Source of the DNA: Limimaricola sp. G21655-S1
GTDB lineage: Bacteria; Pseudomonadota; Alphaproteobacteria; Rhodobacterales; Rhodobacteraceae
Assembly (NCBI RefSeq): GCF_027213785.1
Contig: NZ_JAPWGO010000014.1
Location: 1-64,000 of the forward strand
Reading direction: 5' to 3'
DNA: 64,000 nt
The notes beneath the pieces were generated by a model. It was not told the DNA's origin and made no database searches. It was given only the letters and a program-made list of their open reading frames with translations. The position numbers and the translations under genes are program-made. Positions 31,757 to 40,780 of the stretch are shown one piece after another. Every line of letters begins with the position of its first letter. Positions within the stretch are counted from its first letter, which is position 1.

Positions 31757-32899
31757 TTGATCGGGATTTGGCCCTTGTTCGAGACCTCCCCGCCCCGCAC
31801 GCCGCAGCAGACCGCGCCCGCCCCGCGGTTGGAGATCCGCGACCTGACCCGCGTCTTTTCGGGCCGCGAGGTCGTCAGCGGCGTGTCGCTCAAGGTGATG
31901 CCGGGGCAGGTGACCTGCCTGCTCGGCCCGTCGGGCTGCGGCAAGTCCACCACGCTCCGGATCATCGCCGGCGTCGACCGGCAGGATGCGGGCGGCGTCT
32001 ATGTCGATGGCCGACCGATCTCGGAGGGCGCGCTGCACATGCCGCCGGAGGCGCGCGGCATCGGACTGATGTTCCAAGACTTCGCGCTGTTCCCGCATCT
32101 CGACGTGGCGCGCAACGTGGGCTTCGGCCTCAAGGGCCCGAAATCCGAGATCCGGGCCCGGGTCGAGACGCTGCTCGACAAGGTGGGCATGCGCCGCCAC
32201 ATCGACCGCTACCCGCACGAGCTTTCGGGGGGCGAGCAGCAGCGCGTGGCGCTGGCGCGAGCGCTGGCGCCCAGCCCACGCATCCTCTTGATGGACGAGC
32301 CGTTCTCGGGGCTCGACGACCGGCTGCGCGACGATATCCGCGACGAGACGCTCGGCGTGCTCAAGGCCGAGGGCACGGCGGTGCTGCTGGTCACGCACGA
32401 GCCCGCCGAGGCGATGCGCATGGCCGATGAGATCGCGTTGATGCGCGATGGTCACGTCGTGCAGTACGGCGCGCCCTACAACATCTACAACGCGCCCAAG
32501 GACCGGGAGGCGGCCGCCTTCTTCAGCGACATCAACGTGATCGAGGGCAGCGTTCAGGGCGCGCTGTGCGACACGCCCTTCGGGGACTTCCTGACGCCGG
32601 GCCTGCCGGATGGCACCGAGGTCGAGATCGTGATCCGGCCGCAGCATCTGAAGATCGATTTCGACCGGCAGGGGCGCGGCCCGAACCCGACCACCCGCGA
32701 GGGCACCCCCGCCGCCGGCACGGTCGAGCGTGCGCGCTTTCTCGGGGCCTCCAGCCTCGTGGAGTTCCGCATGGACCATGACGGCGAGATCCTGCGTGCC
32801 TCGGTGCCTTCGGTGTTCCTGCCCAAGCCCGGCACGCGGCTCTGGCTGATGATGCGACGCGATCGCTGCTTCGTCTTCCCGAAGCGACGCGCTGGCTGA
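31757..32899 (+). CDS. FbpC-like ABC transporter ATP-binding protein
   Basis: 380 aa. ABC motifs: Walker [10 protein letters not shown] (57-65), Q-loop MFQDFALFPHLDVARN, signature HELSGGEQQRVALARAL, Walker B LLMDEPFSGLDD and the H-loop VTHEP. The C-terminal regulatory OB fold (about 270-380) resembles FbpC/AfuC iron(III) importers. There is no adjacent permease or binding protein, so its partner lies elsewhere. The start is uncertain: no ATG or GTG precedes the ABC domain, only TTG at 31757 or 31772. It is convergent with the WYL regulator. Confidence 0.85.
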   Translation: MIGIWPLFETSPPRTPQQTAPAPRLEIRDLTRVFSGREVVSGVSLKVMPGQVTCLLGPSGCGKSTTLRIIAGVDRQDAGGVYVDGRPISEGALHMPPEARGIGLMFQDFALFPHLDVARNVGFGLKGPKSEIRARVETLLDKVGMRRHIDRYPHELSGGEQQRVALARALAPSPRILLMDEPFSGLDDRLRDDIRDETLGVLKAEGTAVLLVTHEPAEAMRMADEIALMRDGHVVQYGAPYNIYNAPKDREAAAFFSDINVIEGSVQGALCDTPFGDFLTPGLPDGTEVEIVIRPQHLKIDFDRQGRGPNPTTREGTPAAGTVERARFLGASSLVEFRMDHDGEILRASVPSVFLPKPGTRLWLMMRRDRCFVFPKRRAG

Positions 32900-32920
32900 G
32901 CCCCCGGGATCTGCATATTC

Positions 32921-32966
32921 GAGGAAAGATGAACCGAAGGGCGCGCCTCCCGGGTTCATTTTCCTC
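32921..32966. terminator. Long imperfect inverted repeat between convergent genes
   Basis: The arms GAGGAAAGATGAACC (32921-32935) and GGTTCATTTTCCTC (32953-32966) pair over 14 bp with a single bulge, around a 17-base GC-rich loop. Weaker complementarity extends outwards (TGCATATT / AAATGCGCA). It fills the 81-bp gap between the ABC ATPase and WYL regulator genes and is likely a bidirectional terminator. Similar elements ending convergent genes are common in Rhodobacterales, as I recall. Confidence 0.65.
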
Positions 32967-32980
32967 CAAATGCGCAAACG

Positions 32981-33652
32981 CTAGGTCGAGGCGAAGCGCT
33001 GCGCTTCCAGATCCTGGAGCGTCCGTCCCGGCTCATCGACGAAGAGCTGCGGCAGCACGCGCAGCGCCGCGATCCGGTCGACCCGCAACTCGGCGAAGCC
33101 GCGCATCGTCTCGCTCCAGCTCGTCAGGGTCCAGACCCGGCCCCAGTAGTCGAGCCGGAGCGGCCGCAGCACCATCGGGTCCGAAGCGTCGCGCATCGTG
33201 ATCTGCAGCTTCTGGCGCGCGCGGATCGCCGCGCGCAGGCTGCTCATGTGCCGGAACCCGGCCACCGCGTCGCCCAAGGGCGGGGTTGCGAAGCTCCAGC
33301 CGCCGGGGTGGTCGCGGTCCTCCGGCAGCACCGCGTCGATCCGGCCCGAGAGCGACCGCGCCGCCGCGCTGAGTTCGGAATCCCCGCCCTGCGCCACCGC
33401 CGCCAGCCCCAGATGCAGCGCCTCCAGCTCGGTCATGGTGAGGTTCATGGGCGGCAGCGTCACCGCAGCCGTTGCACGGTAGCCGAGACCGCGCCGGCCT
33501 TCGACCGGTACGCCGGAGGCGATGAGCCGGTCCATGTCCCGGTAGACGGTCCTGAGCGAGGTGCCGAGCCGCTGCGCCAGATCCTCGGCCCGGTGCAGCC
33601 GGCCATCGCGCAGGATGCGGATCATTTCCACGAGTCGGTCGGCACGGGGCAT
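32981..33652 (-). CDS. YafY-type HTH/WYL-domain transcriptional regulator
   Basis: 223 aa. The N-terminal winged helix (HTH_11 type) covers residues 1-60: RLVEMIRILRDGRLHRAEDLAQRLGTSLRTVYRDMDRLIASG. The WYL-like domain (about 135-200) includes LQITMRDASDPMVLRPLRLDYWGRVWTLTSWSE, in which the WYL triad reads WTL. Such regulators bind small ligands or nucleic acids and often autoregulate. A TGACA/TGTCA dyad lies 33 bp upstream of its start. Confidence 0.88.
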   Translation of the reverse strand: MPRADRLVEMIRILRDGRLHRAEDLAQRLGTSLRTVYRDMDRLIASGVPVEGRRGLGYRATAAVTLPPMNLTMTELEALHLGLAAVAQGGDSELSAAARSLSGRIDAVLPEDRDHPGGWSFATPPLGDAVAGFRHMSSLRAAIRARQKLQITMRDASDPMVLRPLRLDYWGRVWTLTSWSETMRGFAELRVDRIAALRVLPQLFVDEPGRTLQDLEAQRFAST

Positions 33653-33684
33653 GGGCAGGGTCCTCCTGCCGCTAAATTGCCAAC

Positions 33685-33700
33685 TGACAACTTCGTGTCA
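33685..33700. promoter_or_regulatory. Candidate operator (TGACA-N6-TGTCA)
   Basis: A perfect 5-bp inverted repeat spaced by six bases lies between the WYL regulator (starting leftward at 33652) and tatA (33825). On the minus strand TTGACA could serve as a -35 element for the regulator. Similar TGACA/TGTCA dyads are typical of YafY-type autoregulators, so negative autoregulation is the likely use. This is inference. Confidence 0.45.
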
Positions 33701-33824
33701 ATAAAAGCGGCGGGCTTCCGCGCGAAAGGGGTTTCCGCCCTTTCACCCGGCCCCCGGGGCGCGTATCTGGAGGCTGCGAGACAAGGCGCGGTCCGGAGCG
33801 GGCCGCCGGGATGGGAGACACGCC

Positions 33825-34055
33825 ATGCTCAACAATATCGGCCTTCCGGGCCTCCTTCTGATCGCCGTCGTGGTGCTGGTGCTGTTCGGCCGCGGCAAGA
33901 TTTCCTCGCTGATGGGCGAGGTCGGCAAGGGCATCACCGCCTTCAAGCGCGGCGTCGATGACGGCAAGAAGGAAATCGACGACCAGTCGAAGACCATCAA
34001 CGAGGCCGGCACCGTGCACGAGCCGCACGCCGCCGAGGACAAGGACCGGGTCTGA
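33825..34055 (+). CDS. tatA: Sec-independent translocase subunit TatA
   Basis: 76 aa. Short N-terminal membrane helix ([16 protein letters not shown], 7-22), the hinge [15 protein letters not shown], then an amphipathic helix [17 protein letters not shown] and a charged tail. This is the pore-forming component for export of folded, twin-arginine proteins. The order tatA-tatB-tatC is tight (23-bp gap, then an ATGA overlap). Confidence 0.95.
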   Translation: MLNNIGLPGLLLIAVVVLVLFGRGKISSLMGEVGKGITAFKRGVDDGKKEIDDQSKTINEAGTVHEPHAAEDKDRV

Positions 34056-34078
34056 GGCCCGAGACAGGATAGACCGAG

Positions 34079-34591
34079 ATGTTCGATCTGGGCTGGAGCG
34101 AGCTTCTGCTGATCGGGGTCGTGGCGCTGATCGTTGTCGGCCCCAAGGACCTGCCGGGGATGTTCCGTGAAATCGGCCGCTTCACCGGCAAGGCCAAGGC
34201 GATGGCGCGCGAATTCTCCCGCGCCATGGAGGATGCGGCCGACGAGAGCGGCGTGCGGGATATCCAGAAGACGATCAAGGCGGCCGCCGATCCCAAGGGC
34301 TTTGGCACCGATGCGCTGAAGAAGAACCTGAAGCCGGGCGGCGCCACCGAAAAGCTCTCCGAGGAGCGGGCCGAGACGCGCCGCAAGGTCGAGGAGGCGA
34401 CGGCCAAGGCCGCGTCCGAGCGGCGGGCACGCGAGGCCGCGGCGCCGACCGACGAGGAGCTGGCCGATCTCGAGCCCGATTTCGAACCCGAGCTGGAGCC
34501 CGAGCCGATCAGCGCCCCGGCGGAGCCGGTCGAGTCCGCCAAGCCTGCCAAGCCCGCTTCGCCCGCGCGAAAGGACGACACGACATCATGA
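34079..34591 (+). CDS. tatB: Sec-independent translocase subunit TatB
   Basis: 170 aa. It begins [35 protein letters not shown], where the conserved Glu8 and GPKDLP hinge identify TatB. An amphipathic helix and a long charged tail follow (about 60-170, ending in Glu/Pro repeats and [10 protein letters not shown]). TatB and TatC together form the receptor for twin-arginine signal peptides. The stop overlaps the tatC start. Confidence 0.95.
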   Translation: MFDLGWSELLLIGVVALIVVGPKDLPGMFREIGRFTGKAKAMAREFSRAMEDAADESGVRDIQKTIKAAADPKGFGTDALKKNLKPGGATEKLSEERAETRRKVEEATAKAASERRAREAAAPTDEELADLEPDFEPELEPEPISAPAEPVESAKPAKPASPARKDDTTS

Positions 34592-35445
34592 GCCCCGTGG
34601 ATGAGATCGAGGACAGCTCGGCGCCGCTGATCGAGCATCTGGCCGAGCTGCGCATGCGGCTGATCCGCTCCGTGCTCGCCTTCGTGGCGGGCATGATCGT
34701 CTGCTTTACCGTCTGGAACCCGATCTTCGATTTCCTGACGCGGCCGCTCTGCGCCGCGATGGCGACGCGGGGGCAGGAGGATTGCGGGCTGATCCTGATC
34801 GCGCTGCAGGAAGGTTTCTTCGTCGCGGTGTCGATCTCGATGCTGGGCGGGCTGGTTCTGGCCTTCCCGGTGATCTCGTTCCAGATGTGGCGCTTCGTGG
34901 CGCCGGGGCTCTACAAGTCCGAGAAGGGCGCGTTCCTGCCCTTCATGATCGCCTCGCCCTTCATGTTCTTTCTGGGCGCCTCCTTCGCCTATTACGTCGT
35001 GACGCCGCTGGCCTTCGACTTCTTCCTCGGCTTCCAGCAGCCCGGCAGCCTGGCCACCGGCGTGGAAAGCGACACGGCGGTGGCCGGCATCGCCTTCCAG
35101 GGTTCGGCGCAGGCCTATCTCGCCCTGACCATCAAGTTCATCGTGGCCTTCGGGCTGTGCTTCCAGCTGCCGGTTCTGCTGACGCTGATGGGCAAGGCGG
35201 GGCTGGTCTCCGCCAAGGGTCTCGGCTCGGTCCGCAAATATGCCGTGGTCGCCATCCTGCTGCTCGCCGCCGTCGCGACGCCGCCGGATGTGGTGAGTCA
35301 GGTGATCCTGTTCACCGTGGTCTACGGTCTCTACGAGGTCTCGATCCTTCTAGTGGCGCGTGTCGAGCGCAAGCGGGAGGCGCGGCTGCGGGCCGAAGGT
35401 CTCTGGATCGAGGACGAGGACGAGGACGCGGAGGATGCGAAATGA
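34588..35445 (+). CDS. tatC: Sec-independent translocase subunit TatC
   Basis: 285 aa with six membrane helices. The N-terminal [19 protein letters not shown] (about 8-26) contains the signal-peptide-binding Glu and the conserved LRxR motif. Other landmarks are [21 protein letters not shown] (about 93-113) and [17 protein letters not shown] (about 192-208). The C-terminal tail is acidic ([11 protein letters not shown]). It overlaps the next gene by 4 bp (ATGA). Confidence 0.97.
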   Translation: MSPVDEIEDSSAPLIEHLAELRMRLIRSVLAFVAGMIVCFTVWNPIFDFLTRPLCAAMATRGQEDCGLILIALQEGFFVAVSISMLGGLVLAFPVISFQMWRFVAPGLYKSEKGAFLPFMIASPFMFFLGASFAYYVVTPLAFDFFLGFQQPGSLATGVESDTAVAGIAFQGSAQAYLALTIKFIVAFGLCFQLPVLLTLMGKAGLVSAKGLGSVRKYAVVAILLLAAVATPPDVVSQVILFTVVYGLYEVSILLVARVERKREARLRAEGLWIEDEDEDAEDAK

Positions 35446-36284
35446 GCGGCGACGCGCTCGATCGCATCGCGGCGGCACTGGAGCGGATGAGCCCGCCGCC
35501 CCAGCCCGCCGCTTCGCTGCGGGGCGCGCCCGCCTATATGTGGCAGCCGGACCCGGACCGGCTCGCGCCCGTCCCGAAGGTGAGCCGGGTGGCGCTGCAA
35601 CTGCTGCTCGGTATCGACCGGGCCCGCGACACGCTCTTGTCGAATACCCGCCGTTTCGCGCAGGGGCTGCCGGCCAACAACGCCCTTCTGTGGGGCGCGC
35701 GCGGCATGGGAAAGTCGAGCCTCGTCAAGGCGGTGCATGGCGCTCTTGAGGCCGAGTTCCCGGACCTGAAGATCGTCGAGGTGCAGCGCGAGGATCTCCA
35801 GAGCATCGATCGTTGCCTGTCGATCCTGCGCGCGGCGCCGCAGCGTTTCATCCTGTTCTGCGACGACCTGTCGTTTTCCCATGACGATGCGCATTACAAG
35901 TCGCTCAAGGCGGTGCTCGACGGCGGCATCGAGGGGCGGCCCGAGAACGTGGTGCTCTATGCCACCTCGAACCGGCGCCACCTGATGCCGCGCGACATGA
36001 TCGAGAACGAGCGGTCCACCGCGATCAGCCCCTCCGAGGCGGTCGAGGAAAAGGTGTCGCTGTCGGATCGCTTCGGCCTTTGGCTCGGGTTTCACCCCTG
36101 CGACCAGGACGAGTTCCTGTCGATGATCCGCGGCTATTGCGACGCCTTCGGTGTCGCCATCGACGATGCGCGGCTGCGCGCCGAGGCGATCGAATGGCAG
36201 GCCACGCGCGGCGGGCGTTCGGGCCGGGTGGCATGGCAGTTCTTCACCGATCTCGCCGGTCGCGAGGGCGTGAAGATCGGCTGA
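35442..36284 (+). CDS. DUF815 family AAA+ ATPase
   Basis: 280 aa. Walker [10 protein letters not shown] (85-93) and Walker [12 protein letters not shown] (135-145) are clear. They are followed by [14 protein letters not shown] (sensor I region, about 171-184) and [13 protein letters not shown], which are characteristic of DUF815. The function of the family is unknown. The start overlaps tatC, and the arrangement tatC-DUF815 next to surE-pcm-nlpD is typical of Rhodobacterales. A link to Tat export or envelope biology is only contextual. Confidence 0.88.
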   Translation: MSGDALDRIAAALERMSPPPQPAASLRGAPAYMWQPDPDRLAPVPKVSRVALQLLLGIDRARDTLLSNTRRFAQGLPANNALLWGARGMGKSSLVKAVHGALEAEFPDLKIVEVQREDLQSIDRCLSILRAAPQRFILFCDDLSFSHDDAHYKSLKAVLDGGIEGRPENVVLYATSNRRHLMPRDMIENERSTAISPSEAVEEKVSLSDRFGLWLGFHPCDQDEFLSMIRGYCDAFGVAIDDARLRAEAIEWQATRGGRSGRVAWQFFTDLAGREGVKIG

Positions 36285-36307
36285 TAGGGCCTTGAGCCGA
36301 AACGAAG

Positions 36308-36333
36308 AAGGGCCGCCCCTCGGGGCGGCCCTT
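36308..36333. terminator. Rho-independent terminator, probably bidirectional
   Basis: A 12-bp perfect stem (AAGGGCCGCCCC, 36308-36319, with its complement 36322-36333) with a CUCG-type tight loop lies between the convergent DUF815 and nlpD genes. It is followed by TTTCGC and preceded by GAAG (CTTC on the other strand), giving short U-rich tails in both directions. Confidence 0.85.
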
Positions 36334-36354
36334 TCGCATTGGCGTGCCCGAAGC

Positions 36355-37650
36355 TCAGGGCAGGTAATCGGTCGGGTCCTGGCTCTCCATGCCCTTGCGC
36401 ACCTCGAAATGCAGCAGGCTCGGGGAGCCCGCCTTCACCTTGCCGATGGTCTGGCCCTTGGTGACGCTGGCGCCGCGCTCGACCGTCAGGTCGACGACAT
36501 GGGTATAGACCGTGAGCAGCTCGTCGGGGTGGCGGATCACCACGATCTGGATGCCCTCGGTGTTGGTGGTGATCGCGGCCACGGTGCCCGCGGCGGCGGC
36601 CTTCACGGCGCTGCCCGCCGGCGCGCCGATGTCGATGCCGTCGTTGCGGCCCTTGGCATAGGCGCGGATGATGCTGCCCTGTGCCGGCATCGCCATCGCC
36701 GACGCTTTCGGCTGGGCCTGCTCGGCCATGGGCTGCGGCTCCGGGGCGGGGGCCGGCGCGGCAGGGGCCGCCGCTGCGGCGGGGGGCTCTTCCTGCGGCA
36801 GCGGGGCGGCGGCGGAGGGCGGGGTCGGCGTCGGGCTGCCGGCGCCGGGCGGGGTCACGGCGGTCGGCGTCGGGGTGGCCGGGGCCGCGGGGGCGGCGCC
36901 CGCGGGCGGGATCAGCAGGAACTGCCCCTCGCGCACCGCGAGATCGGAGCCGAGACCGTTCCATTCCGCGAGGCTGCGCACCGGGACGTTGTAGAGGCGG
37001 GCGATGGAATAGGCGGTCTCGCCCCGGCCGACCTGGTGGCGCACCGGCTCCTCGCCGCTGGGCAGGGCGCGCGGCGTCGCGACCGAGGCCGAGCTGGCGG
37101 CGCTGCTGGCTGCGGGGGTCTGCGGCGGGAAGCTGGGCTGGCTCTGCGTCTGCGTCTGCGTCTGCGTCTGCGGCGCGGCGCGGTCGATCGCGGCGCCGGC
37201 CAGCGTCGTGACGTCGATCCGACCGGTGCTCACGGGCGGGGTGCCGGTGTTCGACGGGGTGATCGGACCGGTGACGCTCGCCCCGGTGGCGGGCGAGGGT
37301 TCCGCGACGCGGCTGGGCAGGGCGATCACCTCGCCGCCGCGCAGGCTGGCATCGGCCGAGACGCCGTTGTAGCGCGCCAGCGCCCCGGCCTCGAGCCCGA
37401 GCCGGTTAGCCAGCGTGACGACCGTGTCGCCCTCGCGCGCCACGGCGACCTGGTAGTTCGGGTAGGAGATCACGCCGCGATCATCGGGGCGTGGTCGCGG
37501 CGCGGGGTTGAGCGCGGCGGCCGAGGTGTCGAAGCCGTTGCCCATGTCGCGCAGGTCGGGGTCGAACGGTTCGGCACAGGCCGCCAGCAATGCCAGCGCC
37601 GTGGTGCAAGACAGCAGGCGCCAGGCCCGGCGGAGAGATGTGTTCTGCAT
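36355..37650 (-). CDS. nlpD: NlpD-like lipoprotein: two LysM plus degenerate M23 domain
   Basis: 431 aa. The signal peptide ends at the lipobox LAAC (Cys near residue 25). LysM 1 is at about 67-112 (YQVAVAREGDTVVTLANRLGL), LysM 2 at about 205-250 (HQVGRGETAYSIARLYNVP), then an Ala/Pro-rich linker. The LytM/M23 domain is at about 335-431. Zinc-binding residues are lost: the HxxxD site reads NDGID and the HxH site reads LLHFE. This suggests an NlpD/EnvC-type amidase activator rather than a peptidase. A TQTQTQTQ run comes from a 6-bp repeat. It is the third gene of surE-pcm-nlpD. Confidence 0.88.
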   Translation of the reverse strand: MQNTSLRRAWRLLSCTTALALLAACAEPFDPDLRDMGNGFDTSAAALNPAPRPRPDDRGVISYPNYQVAVAREGDTVVTLANRLGLEAGALARYNGVSADASLRGGEVIALPSRVAEPSPATGASVTGPITPSNTGTPPVSTGRIDVTTLAGAAIDRAAPQTQTQTQTQSQPSFPPQTPAASSAASSASVATPRALPSGEEPVRHQVGRGETAYSIARLYNVPVRSLAEWNGLGSDLAVREGQFLLIPPAGAAPAAPATPTPTAVTPPGAGSPTPTPPSAAAPLPQEEPPAAAAAPAAPAPAPEPQPMAEQAQPKASAMAMPAQGSIIRAYAKGRNDGIDIGAPAGSAVKAAAAGTVAAITTNTEGIQIVVIRHPDELLTVYTHVVDLTVERGASVTKGQTIGKVKAGSPSLLHFEVRKGMESQDPTDYLP

Positions 37651-37727
37651 CGATCTGTCCTCGTATCCCTTCTGCCCCCCTGTTCTCCGGGGGTTCGTAT
37701 ATGCGAGGCGCGCCGCCCCGCTCCGTC

Positions 37728-38369
37728 TCAGTCCTGTCCCAGCCCTTCGACCAGGGGCACGAAGCGCACCGCGCGCAATTCCTCGTAGTCGAAGCCCGTA
37801 TCCTTGCGGGTCACCCGGATCAGGCTTTGCACCGTGTCGGACTGGCCGACGGGAAGCACCATGATACCGCCCACCCTGAGCTGCGCCAAGAGCGGGCCGG
37901 GCGGATCCTCGGCCGCGGCGGTCACGATGATTCGGTCGAACGGCGCCTGCTCGGGCAGGCCGAAGGAGCCGTCGGCGGTGATCGCGGTGATGTTGGGCAG
38001 GTCCATCGCCTCGAACACGGCGCGCGCATCGGCCACGAGGCTGCGAAACCGGTCGATGGTGTAGATGCGGCGCCCGAGCTGGCTCAGGATCGCGGCCTGA
38101 TAGCCCGAGCCGCAGCCCACTTCGAGCACCTTGTCGCGTGGCTGCACGTCGAGCGCCTGCGTCATCAGACCGACCACCGAGGGCTGCGATATGGTCTGGC
38201 CGCAGGCGATCGGCAGTGGCATGTCGGCATAGGCGCGCTCGGCGAAAAGTCCCTTCACGAAGCGCGCGCGGTCGATCTTCTCCATCGCGTCGAGCACCCG
38301 CGCATCCGTCACCCCGTGCGAGCGCAGGGCGTAGAGAAAGCGCATCTTGGCGTCGGCGTCGAAGCTCAT
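37728..38369 (-). CDS. pcm: Protein-L-isoaspartate O-methyltransferase
   Basis: 213 aa. SAM motif I is [18 protein letters not shown] (about 80-97). The PCMT signature [37 protein letters not shown] (about 33-69) contains the catalytic SQP loop. It repairs isoaspartate in aged proteins. The ATG at 38369 overlaps the surE stop (ATGA), so the two are translationally coupled. Confidence 0.95.
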   Translation of the reverse strand: MSFDADAKMRFLYALRSHGVTDARVLDAMEKIDRARFVKGLFAERAYADMPLPIACGQTISQPSVVGLMTQALDVQPRDKVLEVGCGSGYQAAILSQLGRRIYTIDRFRSLVADARAVFEAMDLPNITAITADGSFGLPEQAPFDRIIVTAAAEDPPGPLLAQLRVGGIMVLPVGQSDTVQSLIRVTRKDTGFDYEELRAVRFVPLVEGLGQD

Positions 38370-39166
38370 GCCACGGCATCTCCCAGCGCGGCCGTCACCG
38401 CGTCGAGCGCGTCGTGGGCGGTCAGATCCGCGCGCATCGGCACGACCGAGATATAGCCGTCGAGATTGTCCTGCGCGTCGGTGCCGGGTCCGGTCGGCAC
38501 GTCCTGCCGCCCGCCGCGCACCCACAGGAACCGTCGACCCGACGGCGAGACATGCGGCTCGACGCCAAATGAGGTGTCGCGCCGGAACCCTTGCCGTCCG
38601 ACCCGCAACCCGCGCACGTCGGCGCCGGGCAGGGCCGGGAAATTGACGTTGTAGAACAGCCGGTAATCGGCCTCGGAATCCCAGATGGCGTGGTCGAGCA
38701 GCCGCCTGACCGTGGCCGCGCCGTGCCGCCTTGCCGCGTTGAAGGGATCATCGAGCGAGGCGTTGGCGGGCCCGTAGAACTGCGACAGCGCGATCGCCGG
38801 CAGCCCGTGCAGCGCCGCCTCCATGGCGCCGCCGATGGTGCCCGAATACATGGCGTTCTCGGCGGCGTTGTTGCCGCGATTGACGCCCGAGAGCACGAGA
38901 TCGGGGCGCCCGTCTGCCAGCACGTCATGCAGGCCGGCCATGACGCAGTCGGCGGGGCTGCCTTCGGCCGCGAAGCGGCGCGGGCCCAGCTCGGCGATCA
39001 TCGTGGGGTGGGTGTAGGAGATGCAATGCGCCACGCCGGACTGCTCGAAGGCGGGTGCGACGACCCAGACCTCGCCCGAGGGACCCGCGATCTCGGCCGC
39101 GATCTCCTCGAGCACCTTCAGCCCCGGTGCGTTGATGCCGTCGTCATTGGTGATGAGAATGCGCAT
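38366..39166 (-). CDS. surE: 5'/3'-nucleotidase SurE
   Basis: 266 aa. It begins [16 protein letters not shown] with the metal-binding NDDG motif (7-10). [36 protein letters not shown] (about 94-129) is the SurE signature with the metal-binding Asn. SurE dephosphorylates nucleoside monophosphates and is commonly paired with pcm. It is the first gene of surE-pcm-nlpD, with 136 bp to the upstream SDR gene. Confidence 0.96.
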   Translation of the reverse strand: MRILITNDDGINAPGLKVLEEIAAEIAGPSGEVWVVAPAFEQSGVAHCISYTHPTMIAELGPRRFAAEGSPADCVMAGLHDVLADGRPDLVLSGVNRGNNAAENAMYSGTIGGAMEAALHGLPAIALSQFYGPANASLDDPFNAARRHGAATVRRLLDHAIWDSEADYRLFYNVNFPALPGADVRGLRVGRQGFRRDTSFGVEPHVSPSGRRFLWVRGGRQDVPTGPGTDAQDNLDGYISVVPMRADLTAHDALDAVTAALGDAVA

Positions 39167-39302
39167 GCGGCCCCCTTTGGCCCCTTGTTACGGGAGCGGC
39201 AGGGGGGCGGCAAGCATTGCAAGACGGGGCGCAGGCGATCGTGCGGATCGCCTCGGGTAACGCCCGGAAAACGACGGCGACCGGCGTGCGGCCCTCAGCC
39301 TC

Positions 39303-39956
39303 TCAGTCTTCGAGAAGCTCGGGAAGCAGCCGCGCCGCCTCGGCCCGAATATCGGTCAGATCGCTCCGGTCCTCGCCCGGGTAGAAGCGCGCGCGGGTGG
39401 CGGTGGGCATCGGACGCGGCGCGAGGATGCGGATTTCGGGGCCGGTCTTCACGGTCTCGGCCTGCCAGGACCGCACGAGCGCCATCTGCGCCGCCTTGGT
39501 CGACCCGTAATGGCCGAAGAACTTCTCGCCGCCCTGCGGGTCGTCGAAGAAGACGGCGCGGCCGGTCTGGCCCAGAAGCGGTGCGACATAGGCGATCAGT
39601 CGCGCCGTGGCGCGCAGGTTCACCGCAATCGAGCGGTCGAGATCCTTGTCCGCGAGATGCGGCGCGGGGGCCAGCGGGCCCGCGTGGATCGCTGTGTGGA
39701 TCCACATGTCGATGCCGCCCCAGCGGTCATGGATCGAGCGGCAGAGCTGCTGCATCGCCTCCGGCACGGTGATGTCCATCGGCGCCAGCGTCGCCTGACC
39801 GCCCGCGGCGCGGATCCGGTCATCGAGTTCCTCGAGCGCGCCGGTGGTCCGGCCCACGGCGAGGATGTGGCGGCCGGGCGCCAGCGCCTCGGCGATCGCG
39901 GCGCCGAGGCCACGGCTGGCGCCGGTGATCAGGATGGGCTTTGCAGTCTCGGTCAT
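39303..39956 (-). CDS. Short-chain dehydrogenase/reductase
   Basis: 217 aa. It has the nucleotide-binding loop ITGASRGLGAAIAEAL (about 10-25) and the catalytic YGSTK (Tyr-x-x-x-Lys) at about 150. The usual Ser is replaced or displaced: the segment before it reads RAVFFDDPQGGEKFFGHYGSTKAAQ, with Asp residues where Ser is expected. The normal NNAG motif reads IHTAIHAG. It may act on an unusual substrate. The start 39956 has AAGGAG upstream. The substrate is unknown. Confidence 0.82.
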   Translation of the reverse strand: MTETAKPILITGASRGLGAAIAEALAPGRHILAVGRTTGALEELDDRIRAAGGQATLAPMDITVPEAMQQLCRSIHDRWGGIDMWIHTAIHAGPLAPAPHLADKDLDRSIAVNLRATARLIAYVAPLLGQTGRAVFFDDPQGGEKFFGHYGSTKAAQMALVRSWQAETVKTGPEIRILAPRPMPTATRARFYPGEDRSDLTDIRAEAARLLPELLED

Positions 39957-40285
39957 GCCGGAAGGTCTCCTTGGATCGCGTTGGGGCGGCGCGCCGGTTC
40001 GGCACGGGCGGCATCGAGCCGCAGCGCCCGGTCCACGAGACGAGAACACGATCGGGGGCGATGGGGCGCAAGGGAAGGGGAGTGCGGCTGGGTCATTCGC
40101 CCTGCATGTGAAGCATATCGCGCCGTGCGGCAAGGGCGGTGCGCATCGCATCGACGCGACCTGCCGCGTCGCCTCACGGTCCCGGTGGCTGGGCGGATCT
40201 CCGCTATCGCAAACTCGTCGTGACCTTGCGACAGTTGCACGGGGCCCGCGCCAGCCCTAGCCTGATCGGGTGGGGAGGCGCGTTG
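39957..40285. other. 329-bp non-coding gap between divergent genes
   Basis: It holds the RBS and presumably the promoters of the SDR (leftward) and VOC-fold (rightward) genes. Open frames exist only by GC bias and have no RBS or family-like content. I see no hairpin, tRNA or repeat of note, and no promoter pair better than chance. Confidence 0.6.
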
Positions 40286-40768
40286 ATGGCACCAGCGCAA
40301 CAGCGGATCTGCCTTTGGTTCTATACACAGGGCGAGCAGGCCGCGCGGTTCTACGTCTCGCTGCTACCGAACAGCCGGATCGAAAAGGTGCTGCGCGATC
40401 CCGCGAGCGGCACCGTCAACATCGTCGAGTTCCGATTGGGCGGCATCGGCTATCTTGCCATCAACGGCGGGCCGCATCTGCGGCTTACCGAGGCGGTGCC
40501 GATCTCCGTCCTGACCCGGGATCAGGCCGAGACGGATCGGCTTTGGAACGCGCTGATCGCGGAAGGCGGCGAGGGTGGGCGCTGCGGCTGGCTGCGCGAC
40601 CGTTTCGGCCTGCCCTGGCAGGTTCTGCCCGAGGCGCTGCCGCGCCTGCTGGCCCAAGCGGATCGCGACGCCGCCGGACGGGTCGCGCAGCGCCTGCTGG
40701 AGATGGGTCGGATCGAGATCGCCGAGCTCGAGGCCGCCGTCGACGATACCGGCCTGCATCAGGCTTGA
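40286..40768 (+). CDS. VOC-fold protein, PhnB/3-demethylubiquinone methyltransferase-like domain
   Basis: 160 aa. The family pattern ICLWFYTQGEQAARFYVSLLPNSRIEKVLR (about 7-36), EFRLGGIGYLAINGGPHLRLTEAVPISVLT (about 46-75) and CGWLRDRFGLPWQVLPEAL (about 98-116) matches PF06983, the domain misleadingly called 3-demethylubiquinone-9 3-methyltransferase. It has a glyoxalase-like fold and its real activity is unknown. GGGGAGG precedes the ATG. It is convergent with purF across an extreme GC block. Confidence 0.85.
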   Translation: MAPAQQRICLWFYTQGEQAARFYVSLLPNSRIEKVLRDPASGTVNIVEFRLGGIGYLAINGGPHLRLTEAVPISVLTRDQAETDRLWNALIAEGGEGGRCGWLRDRFGLPWQVLPEALPRLLAQADRDAAGRVAQRLLEMGRIEIAELEAAVDDTGLHQA

Positions 40769-40780
40769 CGCGAGGGCCGT

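Noticed and set aside
39957-40285. Possible small gene in the 329-bp SDR-VOC gap
   Set aside because: Open frames have no RBS and no family-like content.
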